Assembly (NCBI GenBank): GCA_041750795.1
Contig: JBGSYQ010000529.1
Span: 1 to 64,000 of the forward strand
DNA: 64,000 bases
Direction: 5' to 3'
From: JTS-RE94 sp041750795
Lineage (GTDB): Bacteria > Planctomycetota > Planctomycetia > Pirellulales > PALSA-1355
Shown: in pieces, positions 44,676 through 52,528 of the stretch
How positions within the stretch are numbered: the first letter of the stretch is position 1
How the letters are laid out: each line of letters begins with the position of its first letter
Notes under the pieces: model-generated
Seen by the model: the letters and a program-made list of their open reading frames with translations, nothing else
What the model was told of the DNA's origin: nothing
Database searches by the model: none
Position numbers and translations under genes: made by a program

Positions 44676-45773
44676 ATGCTTCACGCGGTGATCATGGCCG
44701 GCGGATCCGGCACGCGCTTCTGGCCGGAGAGTCGCGGCGCGCGGCCGAAGCAATTGTTGCGCCTGGTGGGCGATCGCTCGATGATCCAAAGTACGGTCGC
44801 TCGGCTGGGATCGCTCGTGCCGCCGGAACGCACGCTGGTGGTGACCAACCGCCAGTTGATCGCGGAGGTTCGCCAGCAGCTTCCGCAACTGCCGGCCGCC
44901 GCCTTGGTCGGAGAGCCGTGCCGCCGCGACACGGCCCCCTGCATTGGGTTGGCGGCGCTGCTGATCCTGCGCGACGATCCGCAGGGTGTGATGGCGGTGA
45001 TGCCCTCGGATCACGTGATCGCGCCCGACGCGGCCTTTCAACAAGCAATTCAACTCGCGGCGCACCTGGTCGAGGAGGCGCCCGAGCGCTTGATCACGTT
45101 TGGCATTCGGCCGACGTATCCGGCCGAGTCGTTTGGTTACATCGAGCGCGGCGTCAAGCTTGCCGACGATGCGCGGCCGGCAGCGCTGGGCGCCGCGGCC
45201 GTGTATCAAGTGCAGCGCTTTCGCGAAAAGCCCAAGGCCGACGTGGCACGCGAATACCTGGCGGCCGGTTCCTTTTATTGGAACGCGGGCATTTTCGTGT
45301 GGAAGGCGGCCACGATCGTGGCCGAGCTCGAAGCGCGGCACAGTGAGATGATGGCGCACTTGCGCAAGATTGCCGACGCTTGGACGAATAAGGATCGGGA
45401 GCAAGTGTTTACACGCGAGTTCGAGGCGATCCGCGGCACTTCGATCGACTATGCCGTGATGGAACATTCACGCAACGTCCTGGTGGTCGAAGCGCCGTTT
45501 GCCTGGGATGACGTGGGAAGCTGGCAGGCCATCGCACGGCTGCAAGGCGCCGATGCCGATGGCAATACGCTGGCCGGGCGGCACCTGGGGCTGCACACCA
45601 AGAGAACGATCGTGCGCACCGGAGACGATCATCTGGTGGTGACGCTGGGCGTGTCGGACTTGATCGTCGTACATACTCCCGACGCCACGCTGGTGGCCAA
45701 CAAGCACGACGAGGAGTCGATTCGCCAGCTTGTGAAACTGTTGGAAGAGCGGGGCTGGCGCGAGTTTCTCTAA
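44676..45773 (+). CDS. manC: Mannose-1-phosphate guanylyltransferase
   Basis: A 365-residue enzyme making GDP-mannose from mannose 1-phosphate and GTP. The MAGGSGTRFWPESRGARPKQ loop (residues 7-26) is diagnostic, followed by VMPSDHVI, GYIERG, FREKPKAD, WNAGIFVWKA, SIDYAVMEHS and DDVGSW. It is monofunctional, lacking the C-terminal isomerase cupin of bifunctional ManC/AlgA. GDP-mannose feeds polysaccharide or glycoprotein synthesis. A GTG two codons upstream is in frame, but the ATG gives the standard start. It is 67 bases after the UDP-sugar pyrophosphorylase gene and 15 bases before the lipase-like gene. Confidence 0.93.
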   Translation: MLHAVIMAGGSGTRFWPESRGARPKQLLRLVGDRSMIQSTVARLGSLVPPERTLVVTNRQLIAEVRQQLPQLPAAALVGEPCRRDTAPCIGLAALLILRDDPQGVMAVMPSDHVIAPDAAFQQAIQLAAHLVEEAPERLITFGIRPTYPAESFGYIERGVKLADDARPAALGAAAVYQVQRFREKPKADVAREYLAAGSFYWNAGIFVWKAATIVAELEARHSEMMAHLRKIADAWTNKDREQVFTREFEAIRGTSIDYAVMEHSRNVLVVEAPFAWDDVGSWQAIARLQGADADGNTLAGRHLGLHTKRTIVRTGDDHLVVTLGVSDLIVVHTPDATLVANKHDEESIRQLVKLLEERGWREFL

Positions 45774-45788
45774 CCACGGAACTTGTCG

Positions 45789-46796
45789 ATGGATCGGCGC
45801 CGATTTTCAGCCGCGTGCATTGCGGGCGCAAGCCACTTGTTAGTGTCTTGGCGCGCCGAGGCCGATGAAATGCCCCACAAGCCTTCGACCGGCTACTTCA
45901 ACGCGATCGCGCCCACTTTGGGAGGCAAGCAGTTCTGGGCCGATGAGCTGTTCTTTCACGACTGGCACATCCAGCGCAACGCGCTGACCGGTCATTGCCG
46001 ATTGCTGAGCGGATCGAACCTGCGCTACGCGTGGGGCAGTTTCGACGAATGTCGCGCAAAGTTGGAGCAGATCAAGCAACAGAAACAACTGCCGCGAATG
46101 GACGGTCCCGCGGTGGTCGTGCTGCACGGGTTGTTTCGCAATTCCGGCTCGATGAGCGACATGGCGCGATTCCTCCGCGAGGAGGGCGGCTACACGGTGT
46201 TCAACGTTAGCTATCCGAGCACGCGCGGCACCGTGGCCGATCATGCTAGTTCGCTGGCCAAGGTGATCGACAGCCTGGACGGGATCAGCGAAATCAACTT
46301 TGTCTGCCACAGCCTGGGAAACCTGGTGGTGCGGCACTATCTGGCCGATCAGGCGCACCCCCAAGCCGGACTGCGGCCCGAGCGGCGGATCAAGCGGATG
46401 GTGATGCTGGGTCCGCCGAATCGCGGCGCGAAGATGGCCGAGGCGTTTGCCGACGTGGGCGCGTTTCACGCGGTGGCGGGCAGTTCGGCCTCGCAGTTGG
46501 CCGTCCGCTGGGCGGAGCTGGAAGCGCGACTGGCGACGCCGGACTTCGAGTTTGGCATCATTGCCGGCGGGCGCGGCACCGAGAACGGCTACAACCCCTG
46601 GCTGGGCGCCGACAACGACATGGTGGTGAGCGTCGAATCCACGCGGCTGCCCGGCGCCGCCGACTTTATCGTGCTGCCGGCGTTGCACACGCTGATGATG
46701 GACGACGACACGGTGCAACAGTGTACGCTGCGATTTCTGCAGCAAGGCTGCTTCGTTTCACCCGCCGAGCGGCGACCGATTGGCCGCGGTCCGTGA
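45789..46796 (+). CDS. Alpha/beta hydrolase, lipase-like, with Tat-type signal
   Basis: About 335 residues. The start MDRRRFSAACIAGASHLLV has a twin-arginine motif (RRRFSAA) before a moderate hydrophobic stretch, so export of the folded protein is likely. The hydrolase domain has VVVLHGLFRNSGSMSDMARFL, the nucleophile elbow CHSLGN (about residue 175) and VMLGPPNRGAKMAEA. A closing ALHTLMMDD has the probable catalytic His, and GADNDMVV an acidic residue. This resembles triacylglycerol lipases and PGAP1-like esterases. The substrate is unknown. The ATG is preferred to a TTG two codons earlier. Confidence 0.82.
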   Translation: MDRRRFSAACIAGASHLLVSWRAEADEMPHKPSTGYFNAIAPTLGGKQFWADELFFHDWHIQRNALTGHCRLLSGSNLRYAWGSFDECRAKLEQIKQQKQLPRMDGPAVVVLHGLFRNSGSMSDMARFLREEGGYTVFNVSYPSTRGTVADHASSLAKVIDSLDGISEINFVCHSLGNLVVRHYLADQAHPQAGLRPERRIKRMVMLGPPNRGAKMAEAFADVGAFHAVAGSSASQLAVRWAELEARLATPDFEFGIIAGGRGTENGYNPWLGADNDMVVSVESTRLPGAADFIVLPALHTLMMDDDTVQQCTLRFLQQGCFVSPAERRPIGRGP

Positions 46797-46884
46797 TGCC
46801 CGGGAGTGGCAGTTGCCCAACGCAATCGCTGCTGCCGCGAGGGCGCTACTACGCCAGACGGCGCTTTGCGCGTACGATAGAGAC

Positions 46885-47355
46885 GTGAGCTCCTTGCCCG
46901 GCAGAATCGTGGGAATCGACTACGGCACACGCCGCATTGGCATTGCCATTAGCGATCCTGCGCAATCGTTCGCCAGTCCGTTCGAGAACTACACGCGTCG
47001 CGACGAGGCGGCCGATGGCCGCCGCTTCCGGCAACTGGTCGAGGAGGAACGCGTCGCGCGGTTCGTCGTGGGATTGCCCGTGCACCTCGATGGCCGCGAG
47101 AGCCAGAAGAGCGGCGAGGCGCGTCAGTTCGCCGTCTGGCTTGCCGAGGCGACCGGCATCGTGGTGGAATTGTTCGACGAACGGTTCACGACGTACGAAG
47201 CGGAGCAGTTTCTGGCCGATGCGCAACTGACCAAGAAGAAGCGCAAAGAGCGCCTCGACAAACTGGCCGCGCAGATCATGTTGACCGCCTATCTCGAATC
47301 GCGCCGCGCCGGCGCCAGCGGCGCCGACAGCTCGACCCGTGGACTGGACGACTGA
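46885..47355 (+). CDS. ruvX: Putative pre-16S rRNA nuclease (YqgF/RuvX)
   Basis: About 156 residues with the RNase H-like fold. IVGIDYGTRRIGIAISDP (about residues 8-25) has the first acidic residue, RFVVGLPVHLDGRES the middle motif, and VELFDERFTTYEAEQFL the conserved DERxTT signature. It trims 16S rRNA 5' ends and was first annotated as a Holliday junction resolvase. A frame from 46780 overlaps the lipase-like gene, but the GTG at 46885 puts IDYGTRRIG at the family position. The SDR gene follows 28 bases downstream on the same strand. Confidence 0.92.
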   Translation: MSSLPGRIVGIDYGTRRIGIAISDPAQSFASPFENYTRRDEAADGRRFRQLVEEERVARFVVGLPVHLDGRESQKSGEARQFAVWLAEATGIVVELFDERFTTYEAEQFLADAQLTKKKRKERLDKLAAQIMLTAYLESRRAGASGADSSTRGLDD

Positions 47356-47383
47356 GACGGACGATTCGCAGGGCGGGGCACTT

Positions 47384-48259
47384 ATGTCCAAATTGATCTT
47401 CGGTTGCGGATACTTGGGCAGCCGCGTCGCACAGCGGTGGCGCGACGCCGCGCAGGCGGTGTACATTGTCACGCGATCCGCCGCCAAGGCCCGCGAGTTC
47501 GAGCGCGACGGCTATCTTCCGATCGTGGGTGACGTGCTGCGCCCCGAAAGCCTGGCAGGGTTGCCCGCCGCCGAAAGTGTCTTGTATGCGATCGGATACG
47601 ATCGCGCGGCTGGTGTGTCCCGGCACGTGCTCTACGTCGACGGACTGCGCGCGGCGCTCGACGCACTGCCCGCGGCGACCGGCAAGTTTCTGTACGTCAG
47701 CTCGACGGGCGTCTACGGTCAATCGCACGACGAGTGGGTCGACGAACTCTCGCCGTGCGAGCCGCTGCGCGAAGGCGGAAAAGCGTGCCTGGCCGCCGAG
47801 CACGTATTGGCGGCGCATCCCTTGGGCCGCCGGGCCGTCGTGCTGCGGATGGCCGGCCTGTATGGGCCTGGACGCATTCCAAATGCGGGGGCCATTCAGC
47901 GCGGTGAGCGGGTCGGCGTGGCCGAGCGTGGCTACCTGAATCTGATTCACGTGGAGGACGCGGCCGACGTGGTGCTGGCGGCCGAGCGGCATGCCCAGCC
48001 GCCGCGGACCTATGTCGTCAGCGATGGTCATCCGGTCGAGCGGCGGGTGTACTATGACGAACTGGCGCGGTTGCTGGGTGCCCCGCCGCCGCAGTTCAGC
48101 AGTCCGGCGGCCGATTCGCCGGCGGCTTCTCGGGCCGAATCGAGCAAACGCATCAAAAATGCACGGCTCGTCGCGGAGTTGCACGTACCGCTGGGCTTTC
48201 CCTCATTTCGCCAGGGATTGGCGGCCATCGTCGCGGCCGAAAGTGCCTCCGGCGCATGA
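47384..48259 (+). CDS. NAD-dependent epimerase/dehydratase-like SDR protein
   Basis: About 291 residues, atypical short-chain dehydrogenase. The dinucleotide motif is IFGCGYLGSRVAQRW (residues 5-19). LYVSSTGVYGQSHDEWVDE follows, in the position of the active-site Ser/Tyr. VLRMAGLYGPGRIP and LIHVEDAADVVLAA are typical of YeeZ-like and nucleoside-diphosphate-sugar epimerase-like proteins. The substrate is not fixed. The ATG at 47384 is chosen because it puts the glycine motif at the start; the longer frame from 47339 overlaps ruvX in a different frame. Confidence 0.85.
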   Translation: MSKLIFGCGYLGSRVAQRWRDAAQAVYIVTRSAAKAREFERDGYLPIVGDVLRPESLAGLPAAESVLYAIGYDRAAGVSRHVLYVDGLRAALDALPAATGKFLYVSSTGVYGQSHDEWVDELSPCEPLREGGKACLAAEHVLAAHPLGRRAVVLRMAGLYGPGRIPNAGAIQRGERVGVAERGYLNLIHVEDAADVVLAAERHAQPPRTYVVSDGHPVERRVYYDELARLLGAPPPQFSSPAADSPAASRAESSKRIKNARLVAELHVPLGFPSFRQGLAAIVAAESASGA

Positions 48260-48298
48260 GAATCGACCTCCACACGGCGCAGCCTTCGCATCAGGTGG

Positions 48299-48327
48299 TT
48301 GTCGGTCCGGACGTGGGATTCTAGAAT
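48299..48327 (+). promoter_or_regulatory. Putative promoter upstream of the MBL-fold gene
   Basis: TTGTCG (48299-48304) and TAGAAT (48322-48327) lie 17 bases apart. The MBL-fold gene starts about 140 bases downstream. Judged by eye only. Confidence 0.4.
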
Positions 48328-48465
48328 TCGGTGCTTTCGCGGCACGCGGACACGCGCCACTCGGCGCGCCGCTGCCGCCCGATGGGAACCAACCAATCTG
48401 ACGGATCTCTCGCGACGCCCTCACCCACGCCGCGCAGCGGAGCTCGCCACGCGAAAGAACTAGCC

Positions 48466-49248
48466 ATGCTCCAACGGAAACCGGTTTTTCCTCAGGTCAT
48501 CGAGATGAACTACCAGGCCGGTCAGCGCATCGGCTGCAACGTCTACCTGGTGTTCGACGGCGCCGACTGGCTGCTGATCGACATTGGCTTCGACGAGACG
48601 GTCGATGAGATCGTGGAGTTGATCCGCCAGCTCGATTTTCCGCTCTCGCACTGCAAAATGCTGATCGCCACCCACGCCGACGTGGACCACGTGCAGGGGC
48701 TGGCCAAGATCGCCGGCCTGGTGAAATCGAAGGTGGTTGGCCACAAGCTGGCCGCCGCCACGCTGGAAAAAGGAGACAAGATCAAAACCTTCGCCGAGAT
48801 CGACGCGCAGGGAATTCACCTGGAAATGCCGCCGGTGAAGTTCGACCAGCTTATCGATGAAGGCGACCGCTTGCACCTGGGCAAGCTGGAACTGGAAGTC
48901 TGGTACACGCCGGGCCATACCGACAGTCAGCTTTCCTTCCGCATGGGCAACTTGCTGTTCAGCGCCGACAACATCTATCGCGACGGTTGCGTGGGCGCCA
49001 TCGACGCCCATCACGGCAGTGATATCCAGGCCTTCATCAAGTCGCTGCGGCGCATTCGTTCCAGCGACGTCGAATGGCTGCTGCCCAGCCACGGGCCGAT
49101 CTTCCGCAAGGACAACGCCATGCTCGATCGGGCCATTTCGCGGCTGGAAGGCTACCTGCACATGGCCGACTTCGGCACCTGCGCCATCGACTGGCCGCTG
49201 ATGGACGAGTGGGACAAGGAACTTGCCGCGGGCAAGATGCCGCAATAG
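48466..49248 (+). CDS. MBL-fold metallo-hydrolase
   Basis: About 260 residues of the metallo-beta-lactamase fold. The metal motif reads THADVDHVQG (residues 69-78), HxDxDH, with Asp in place of the second His of the common HxHxDH form. Later ligand regions are WYTPGHTDSQLSF, LFSADNIY and LLPSHGPIF. Substrate and exact reaction are unknown. A longer open frame starts at 48331, but the ATG at 48466 (MLQRKPVFP) is family-like. Its last 20 coding bases, including the stop codon, are part of a 28-base sequence copied 118 bases downstream. Confidence 0.83.
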   Translation: MLQRKPVFPQVIEMNYQAGQRIGCNVYLVFDGADWLLIDIGFDETVDEIVELIRQLDFPLSHCKMLIATHADVDHVQGLAKIAGLVKSKVVGHKLAAATLEKGDKIKTFAEIDAQGIHLEMPPVKFDQLIDEGDRLHLGKLELEVWYTPGHTDSQLSFRMGNLLFSADNIYRDGCVGAIDAHHGSDIQAFIKSLRRIRSSDVEWLLPSHGPIFRKDNAMLDRAISRLEGYLHMADFGTCAIDWPLMDEWDKELAAGKMPQ

Positions 49249-49374
49249 TGGCAGTGCCACCGACGATTTCTCTGTCCTTCCGCCGACGGGTCCGCACGAA
49301 GCGCTGCGCGATTCGTGCTCCAGCGACCATTTGCGTGCGGCAGAAACGGGCAAGATGCCGCAATAGTGGCAGTG
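49229..49374. repeat. 28-base exact direct repeat at the 3' end of the MBL-fold gene
   Basis: The 28 bases at 49229-49256, which include the last codons and the stop codon of the MBL-fold gene, occur again without change at 49347-49374. The copies are offset by 118 bases and separated by 90. Recombination between gene 3' ends, insertion with target duplication or a local duplication could explain it. No integrase is nearby. Confidence 0.75.
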
Positions 49375-49722
49375 TCTTCGTGCGGTGCGTGCGGTTGCTA
49401 GCAACTGTTCCCGCCCCCGATTGTGTCCGCTGGTGGTAAGCCTTGACGGTTACCGAAACTTTGCGGTGAGCATCGTCCTAAAGTGTGACGGTTCTAGCGG
49501 ATATTCCCTCATTGCCGGATGCGCCGGTTGCCGATTCTGTTGGTTAGCAGCGGGTTGGTTTCTGGGCCCGATGGTCGATCGGACCGGGGCGACTCAGCCA
49601 GAAGCATCGGGCCATTTACCGTGGCCAGCAACGCGCTGCTCGACCCGCCGGCCGATGACGCTTCCCGTGCCACAGAGCGTCGCGGCCGGCTTATCTCGCA
49701 TCTTTTCAGGGGGGGAAATCCG
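49249..49722. other. Intergenic stretch before the small secreted protein gene
   Basis: About 474 bases. It holds the second copy of the 28-base repeat (49347-49374). A frame from 49519 reads into the next gene, but the upstream part is not family-like. I see no clear promoter or RNA. Confidence 0.5.
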
Positions 49723-50049
49723 ATGCTCCGCAGGATCACGCTTGCGCTGTGCTGCGCCGTGGGGATGGCCATCGTGCTGTCCGCCGACGAGGCCCAGGCT
49801 CAACAGGCCTTTAATCGCCAATGGGGCAGTTCGTACAGCACCCGCGATTGGGACCGCTTGTACCACTACCCGTACGTCTACTATCCGCAGAACTTCTGGT
49901 CGAACGAGTACTACAAAAGCTCGGACAACCTGTACCACCGCTATCCGCAGGAGATGCGCGTGCCGGTCTACAACAAGCAATGGATGAACTACTTCCCGGA
50001 AGGGCGGCTGTACCACACCGGCCACCACTTCATTCTGGATCAGTTTTGA
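49723..50049 (+). CDS. Small secreted aromatic-rich protein
   Basis: About 108 residues. MLRRITLALCCAVGMAIVLS is a signal peptide with a likely cut after AQA (about residue 25). The mature 83 residues are very rich in Tyr, Trp, His and Pro: QQAFNRQWGSSYSTRDW, YHYPYVYYPQNFW and YKSSDNLYHRYPQEM. There is no known catalytic motif and no Cys in the mature part. I recall close relatives in other Pirellulales, sometimes given the name calmodulin-binding protein without direct proof, so the family seems conserved and its job unknown. A G-rich stretch (CAGGGGGG) lies about 9 bases upstream of the ATG. It stands alone, converging on the M20 gene. Confidence 0.72.
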   Translation: MLRRITLALCCAVGMAIVLSADEAQAQQAFNRQWGSSYSTRDWDRLYHYPYVYYPQNFWSNEYYKSSDNLYHRYPQEMRVPVYNKQWMNYFPEGRLYHTGHHFILDQF

Positions 50050-50074
50050 GCCGGCGGGAGGCGATACGACGGCT

Positions 50075-51274
50075 TTAAGAAAGTTGCACCGGCGTGCGGG
50101 CGAAATGATAGAGGGCTTCGGCGGCTTGGGCCAACTGGTCGAGCGAAAGCCATTCGTCGGCCGTATGGGCCTCGTCGATCGAACCGGGACCGAACACGAT
50201 CGACGGCACGCCGGCCGCGGCGATGGCGGCGGCGTCGGTGCCGTAGGGCACGCCGGTTGACGCCGATTTGATACCAATCGCTTGTGCGGCCGTCACCATG
50301 TGCGCCGCCAGTTTCAGGTTGTCGTCGTCTGACAGGCCGCGGCCATATAAGAACGGCGCTTCATGCTCGATGGCCGGGTCGTCGCCGATTTGCGAGCTGA
50401 CGTAGTCGATGACATGTTGATAGGCTGGCATCGGATCCTCGCCCGGGATCAATCGGCGATCGATCTCGATGGTGCAGCGGTCGGGCACGGTGTTGACGCT
50501 CAGTCCGCCGGCAATGACGCCCACGCTGAGCGTGGGATGGCCGCAACGCGGATGCTCGCCCAGGCCGGTGACGACTTCCTGCTGATAGCGTTCCAGCGCT
50601 TCGAGCACGCGGCGCATCTTGAAGATGGCATTGACGCCCAACTGCGGCTGCGAGCTGTGCGCCGCACGGCCGTGGGCATGACAGCGCCAACGCACCACGC
50701 CCTTGTGCGCCACCACGACTTGCAACTCGGTGGGCTCGGCAACGACCGCCACGTCAGGACGCCGGGGAATAATCGCCCCAGGTTGCGACCAGAGTTGTGT
50801 CAGCGCCGTGGCCCCGCTGTAGCCGTGCTCCTCGTTGACCGTGCAGGCCATGACGATGGTTGGCATTTCGGCGGGGCGCTCTTCGGCCAGCCGGGCGATC
50901 GCCGCCAGCATGGCCGCCATACCTCCCTTGATGTCGCACGCCCCGCGGCCATAAATCCGCCCATCGCGCACCACTGGCGTCCACGGCTCGATCGTCATGC
51001 CGGTCACTGGCACGGTGTCCTGATGCGCCTCGAATAAGACAAGCTGGCCCCCTTCGGCCGGCGGTCGTGCTCCGTCGAGCCTGGCCACGATGTTGTCGCG
51101 CTTGGGCTCGATGGTTTGCCGCTGGTAGGGGAGCGCCAGCCGGCCGAACAGCCGCTCGAGGTAGTCCGTCACGCGATATTCGAAGTACTCGGGTCCATCG
51201 ACCGGACGGCCCATCGGATTCACGCTGGGCAAGGCAATCAGATCGCTCAGAGTTTGGACCACATCCAGCGGCAT
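50075..51274 (-). CDS. M20 family metallopeptidase / deacylase (ArgE/DapE-like)
   Basis: About 399 residues. The metal site is visible as FEAHQDTVPVTG (His), GRGACDIKGGMAAM (bridging Asp) and VNEEHGYSG (Glu pair), with a later GHPTLSVGVIAGGLSVNTVPDRC dimerisation domain segment (split here over the usual spacing) and PYGTDAAAIAAAGVP. This matches the acetylornithine deacetylase/succinyl-diaminopimelate desuccinylase group. No other Arg or Lys biosynthesis gene is near, so the exact substrate is open. The ATG at 51274 (MPLDVVQTL) is preferred to a longer frame from 51322. It is divergent from the nuo operon, with about 265 bases between them. Confidence 0.88.
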   Translation of the reverse strand: MPLDVVQTLSDLIALPSVNPMGRPVDGPEYFEYRVTDYLERLFGRLALPYQRQTIEPKRDNIVARLDGARPPAEGGQLVLFEAHQDTVPVTGMTIEPWTPVVRDGRIYGRGACDIKGGMAAMLAAIARLAEERPAEMPTIVMACTVNEEHGYSGATALTQLWSQPGAIIPRRPDVAVVAEPTELQVVVAHKGVVRWRCHAHGRAAHSSQPQLGVNAIFKMRRVLEALERYQQEVVTGLGEHPRCGHPTLSVGVIAGGLSVNTVPDRCTIEIDRRLIPGEDPMPAYQHVIDYVSSQIGDDPAIEHEAPFLYGRGLSDDDNLKLAAHMVTAAQAIGIKSASTGVPYGTDAAAIAAAGVPSIVFGPGSIDEAHTADEWLSLDQLAQAAEALYHFARTPVQLS

Positions 51275-51408
51275 CGGGGAGACTCTTTTGGCGGAAACTC
51301 GGGGGAACGCATCGCCGGCCATCTGTGTCGGGGCGGCAAGGCGTCATCATACCGCCTGGTGGCGAGTCGGCCACCGCCACGGCCCACCGGACCGCCCCAG
51401 CCGCACGC

Positions 51409-51437
51409 TTGACCACTGTGGTCTAGGTCGATACGAT
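51409..51437 (+). promoter_or_regulatory. Promoter of the nuo operon with palindrome over the -35 box
   Basis: TTGACC (51409-51414) and TACGAT (51432-51437) are spaced by exactly 17 bases. A perfect odd palindrome GACCAC-T-GTGGTC at 51411-51423 overlaps the -35 box and could bind a dimeric regulator. The expected start is near 51444, about 96 bases before nuoA. Confidence 0.55.
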
Positions 51438-51453
51438 CAGCGGTGCCGGCAGA

Positions 51454-51485
51454 CCCGAAGCCGCACACCGACTTCGGGACTTTTT
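51454..51485 (+). terminator. Terminator-like hairpin in the nuo leader
   Basis: CCCGAAG (51454-51460) pairs with CTTCGGG (51472-51478) around an 11-base loop and is followed by ACTTTTT. It begins about 10 bases after the predicted transcript start, so it would act as a leader attenuator or end a short RNA rather than close a gene. Seven pairs is modest for a terminator. Confidence 0.5.
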
Positions 51486-51493
51486 CAGGCCCT

Positions 51494-51517
51494 ACTTTGT
51501 GACAAGATTCACAAAGT
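51494..51517. promoter_or_regulatory. Rex-type operator upstream of nuoA
   Basis: Nine-base perfect inverted arms ACTTTGTGA (51494-51502) and TCACAAAGT (51509-51517) surround CAAGAT. The core TTGTGA-N6-TCACAA (51497-51514) is the consensus for the redox repressor Rex (TTGTGAA-N4-TTCACAA), with one inner position changed. NADH dehydrogenase genes are established Rex targets in several bacteria. It lies 22 bases before the nuoA ATG. No rex gene is in the window. Confidence 0.6.
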
Positions 51518-51539
51518 GCGCACTTTCCCCGGTTTTTCG

Positions 51540-51938
51540 ATGGATTATGCCGTCCTGCCCATCTTCCTGTTTGGTGCCTGTGCGACGGCCTTGGCCTTCG
51601 TGCTGCTGGGCGTCGGCGCGCTGGTGGGTCCGAGCCGCGACTCGCGCGTCAAAGAGATGCCCTACGAAAGCGGGATGGATCCGATTCACGACGCGCGGCG
51701 GCGCTTCGACGTGCGGTTTTACCTGGTAGCGATCGCCTTTCTGGTGTTCGACGTCGAGTTGCTGTTCCTCTATCCGTGGGCTGTGGCCAGCCGCAATCCG
51801 CAGGGGATCGACGCGGCCGTGGCCAGTGGCTGGGTGAGCGGCCGCGGTCTGGTGTTCGCAGAAGTGCTGGTGTTCCTGGTGTTGTTGGGCGCCGGTTTCG
51901 TCTACGCCTGGCGGAAGGGGGTTTTCCAATGGCGCTAG
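51540..51938 (+). CDS. nuoA: NADH-quinone oxidoreductase subunit A
   Basis: Membrane-arm subunit of respiratory complex I, 132 residues with three membrane helices (about residues 5-28, 57-80 and 102-124). The first loop carries KEMPYESGMDP, the conserved acidic loop near the quinone channel (where many have a Cys before the Gly). FDVRFYLVAIAFLVFDVELLFLYPW is the second-helix hallmark, quoted here only as its pattern of FDVE/LFLYPW. It is the first gene of the nuo operon and overlaps nuoB by 10 bases. The ATG at 51540 is preferred to far upstream in-frame starts because it gives the normal N-terminus. Confidence 0.93.
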   Translation: MDYAVLPIFLFGACATALAFVLLGVGALVGPSRDSRVKEMPYESGMDPIHDARRRFDVRFYLVAIAFLVFDVELLFLYPWAVASRNPQGIDAAVASGWVSGRGLVFAEVLVFLVLLGAGFVYAWRKGVFQWR

Positions 51939-52510
51939 AAGTACCGGAAAACGTGGTGGTCAGCAAGCTCGACGAGTTGGCCAGTTGGTGTCGCAAGAAC
52001 AGCTTGTGGCCGATGCCGTTTGCGACGGCCTGCTGTGGCATCGAGCTGATGGCTACCGGCGCCAGCCGGCACGACTTGGCGCGGTTTGGCGCCGAGGTGA
52101 TGCGGTTCAGCCCGCGGCAGTGCGACGTGATGATCGTGGCGGGGCGCGTGGTGATGAAGATGCTGCCGGTGCTGCAACGCATATGGCAGCAGATGCACGA
52201 GCCGAAGTGGTGTATTTCGATGGGCGCTTGCGCGTCGACCGGGGGCGTGTTCGACACGTACAGCGTGGTGCAGGGGATCGACCGGTTCATTCCGGTGGAC
52301 ATGTACGTGCCCGGCTGTCCGCCGCGCCCCGAGCAGTTGATTCAGTCGATCATCGACTTGCAGGACAAGATTCAACGGGAAGGAACGATTTCGGGGCGAG
52401 AGTTTCTGGCGCGGCAGCGGCAGGAGCCGAAGCGAGCGCTGGTCGAGTTGCCGGTGATTTCCCTGCCGCGCGGCGTGAGCCGGCTGCCGCAGGGTGTCCG
52501 AGTGGAATGA
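51929..52510 (+). CDS. nuoB: NADH-quinone oxidoreductase subunit B
   Basis: Peripheral subunit carrying the terminal N2 [4Fe-4S] cluster, 193 residues. The ligands are the adjacent Cys35 and Cys36 in ATACCGIELM, Cys101 in MGACAS and Cys130 in PGCPPRPE. The N2 cluster hands electrons to quinone at the interface with NuoD. The ATG lies inside the nuoA 3' end, which points to translational coupling. About 45 residues after the core form an extra C-terminal tail (GREFLARQRQEPKRALVEL). nuoC starts 18 bases after the stop. Confidence 0.95.
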   Translation: MALEVPENVVVSKLDELASWCRKNSLWPMPFATACCGIELMATGASRHDLARFGAEVMRFSPRQCDVMIVAGRVVMKMLPVLQRIWQQMHEPKWCISMGACASTGGVFDTYSVVQGIDRFIPVDMYVPGCPPRPEQLIQSIIDLQDKIQREGTISGREFLARQRQEPKRALVELPVISLPRGVSRLPQGVRVE

Positions 52511-52528
52511 AGGCGCGATAGGCCGCGA

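Noticed and set aside
51454..51485. End of an upstream plus-strand gene at this hairpin
   Set aside because: No plus-strand gene lies between 50050 and 51540; the neighbour is on the minus strand, so the hairpin belongs to the nuo leader.
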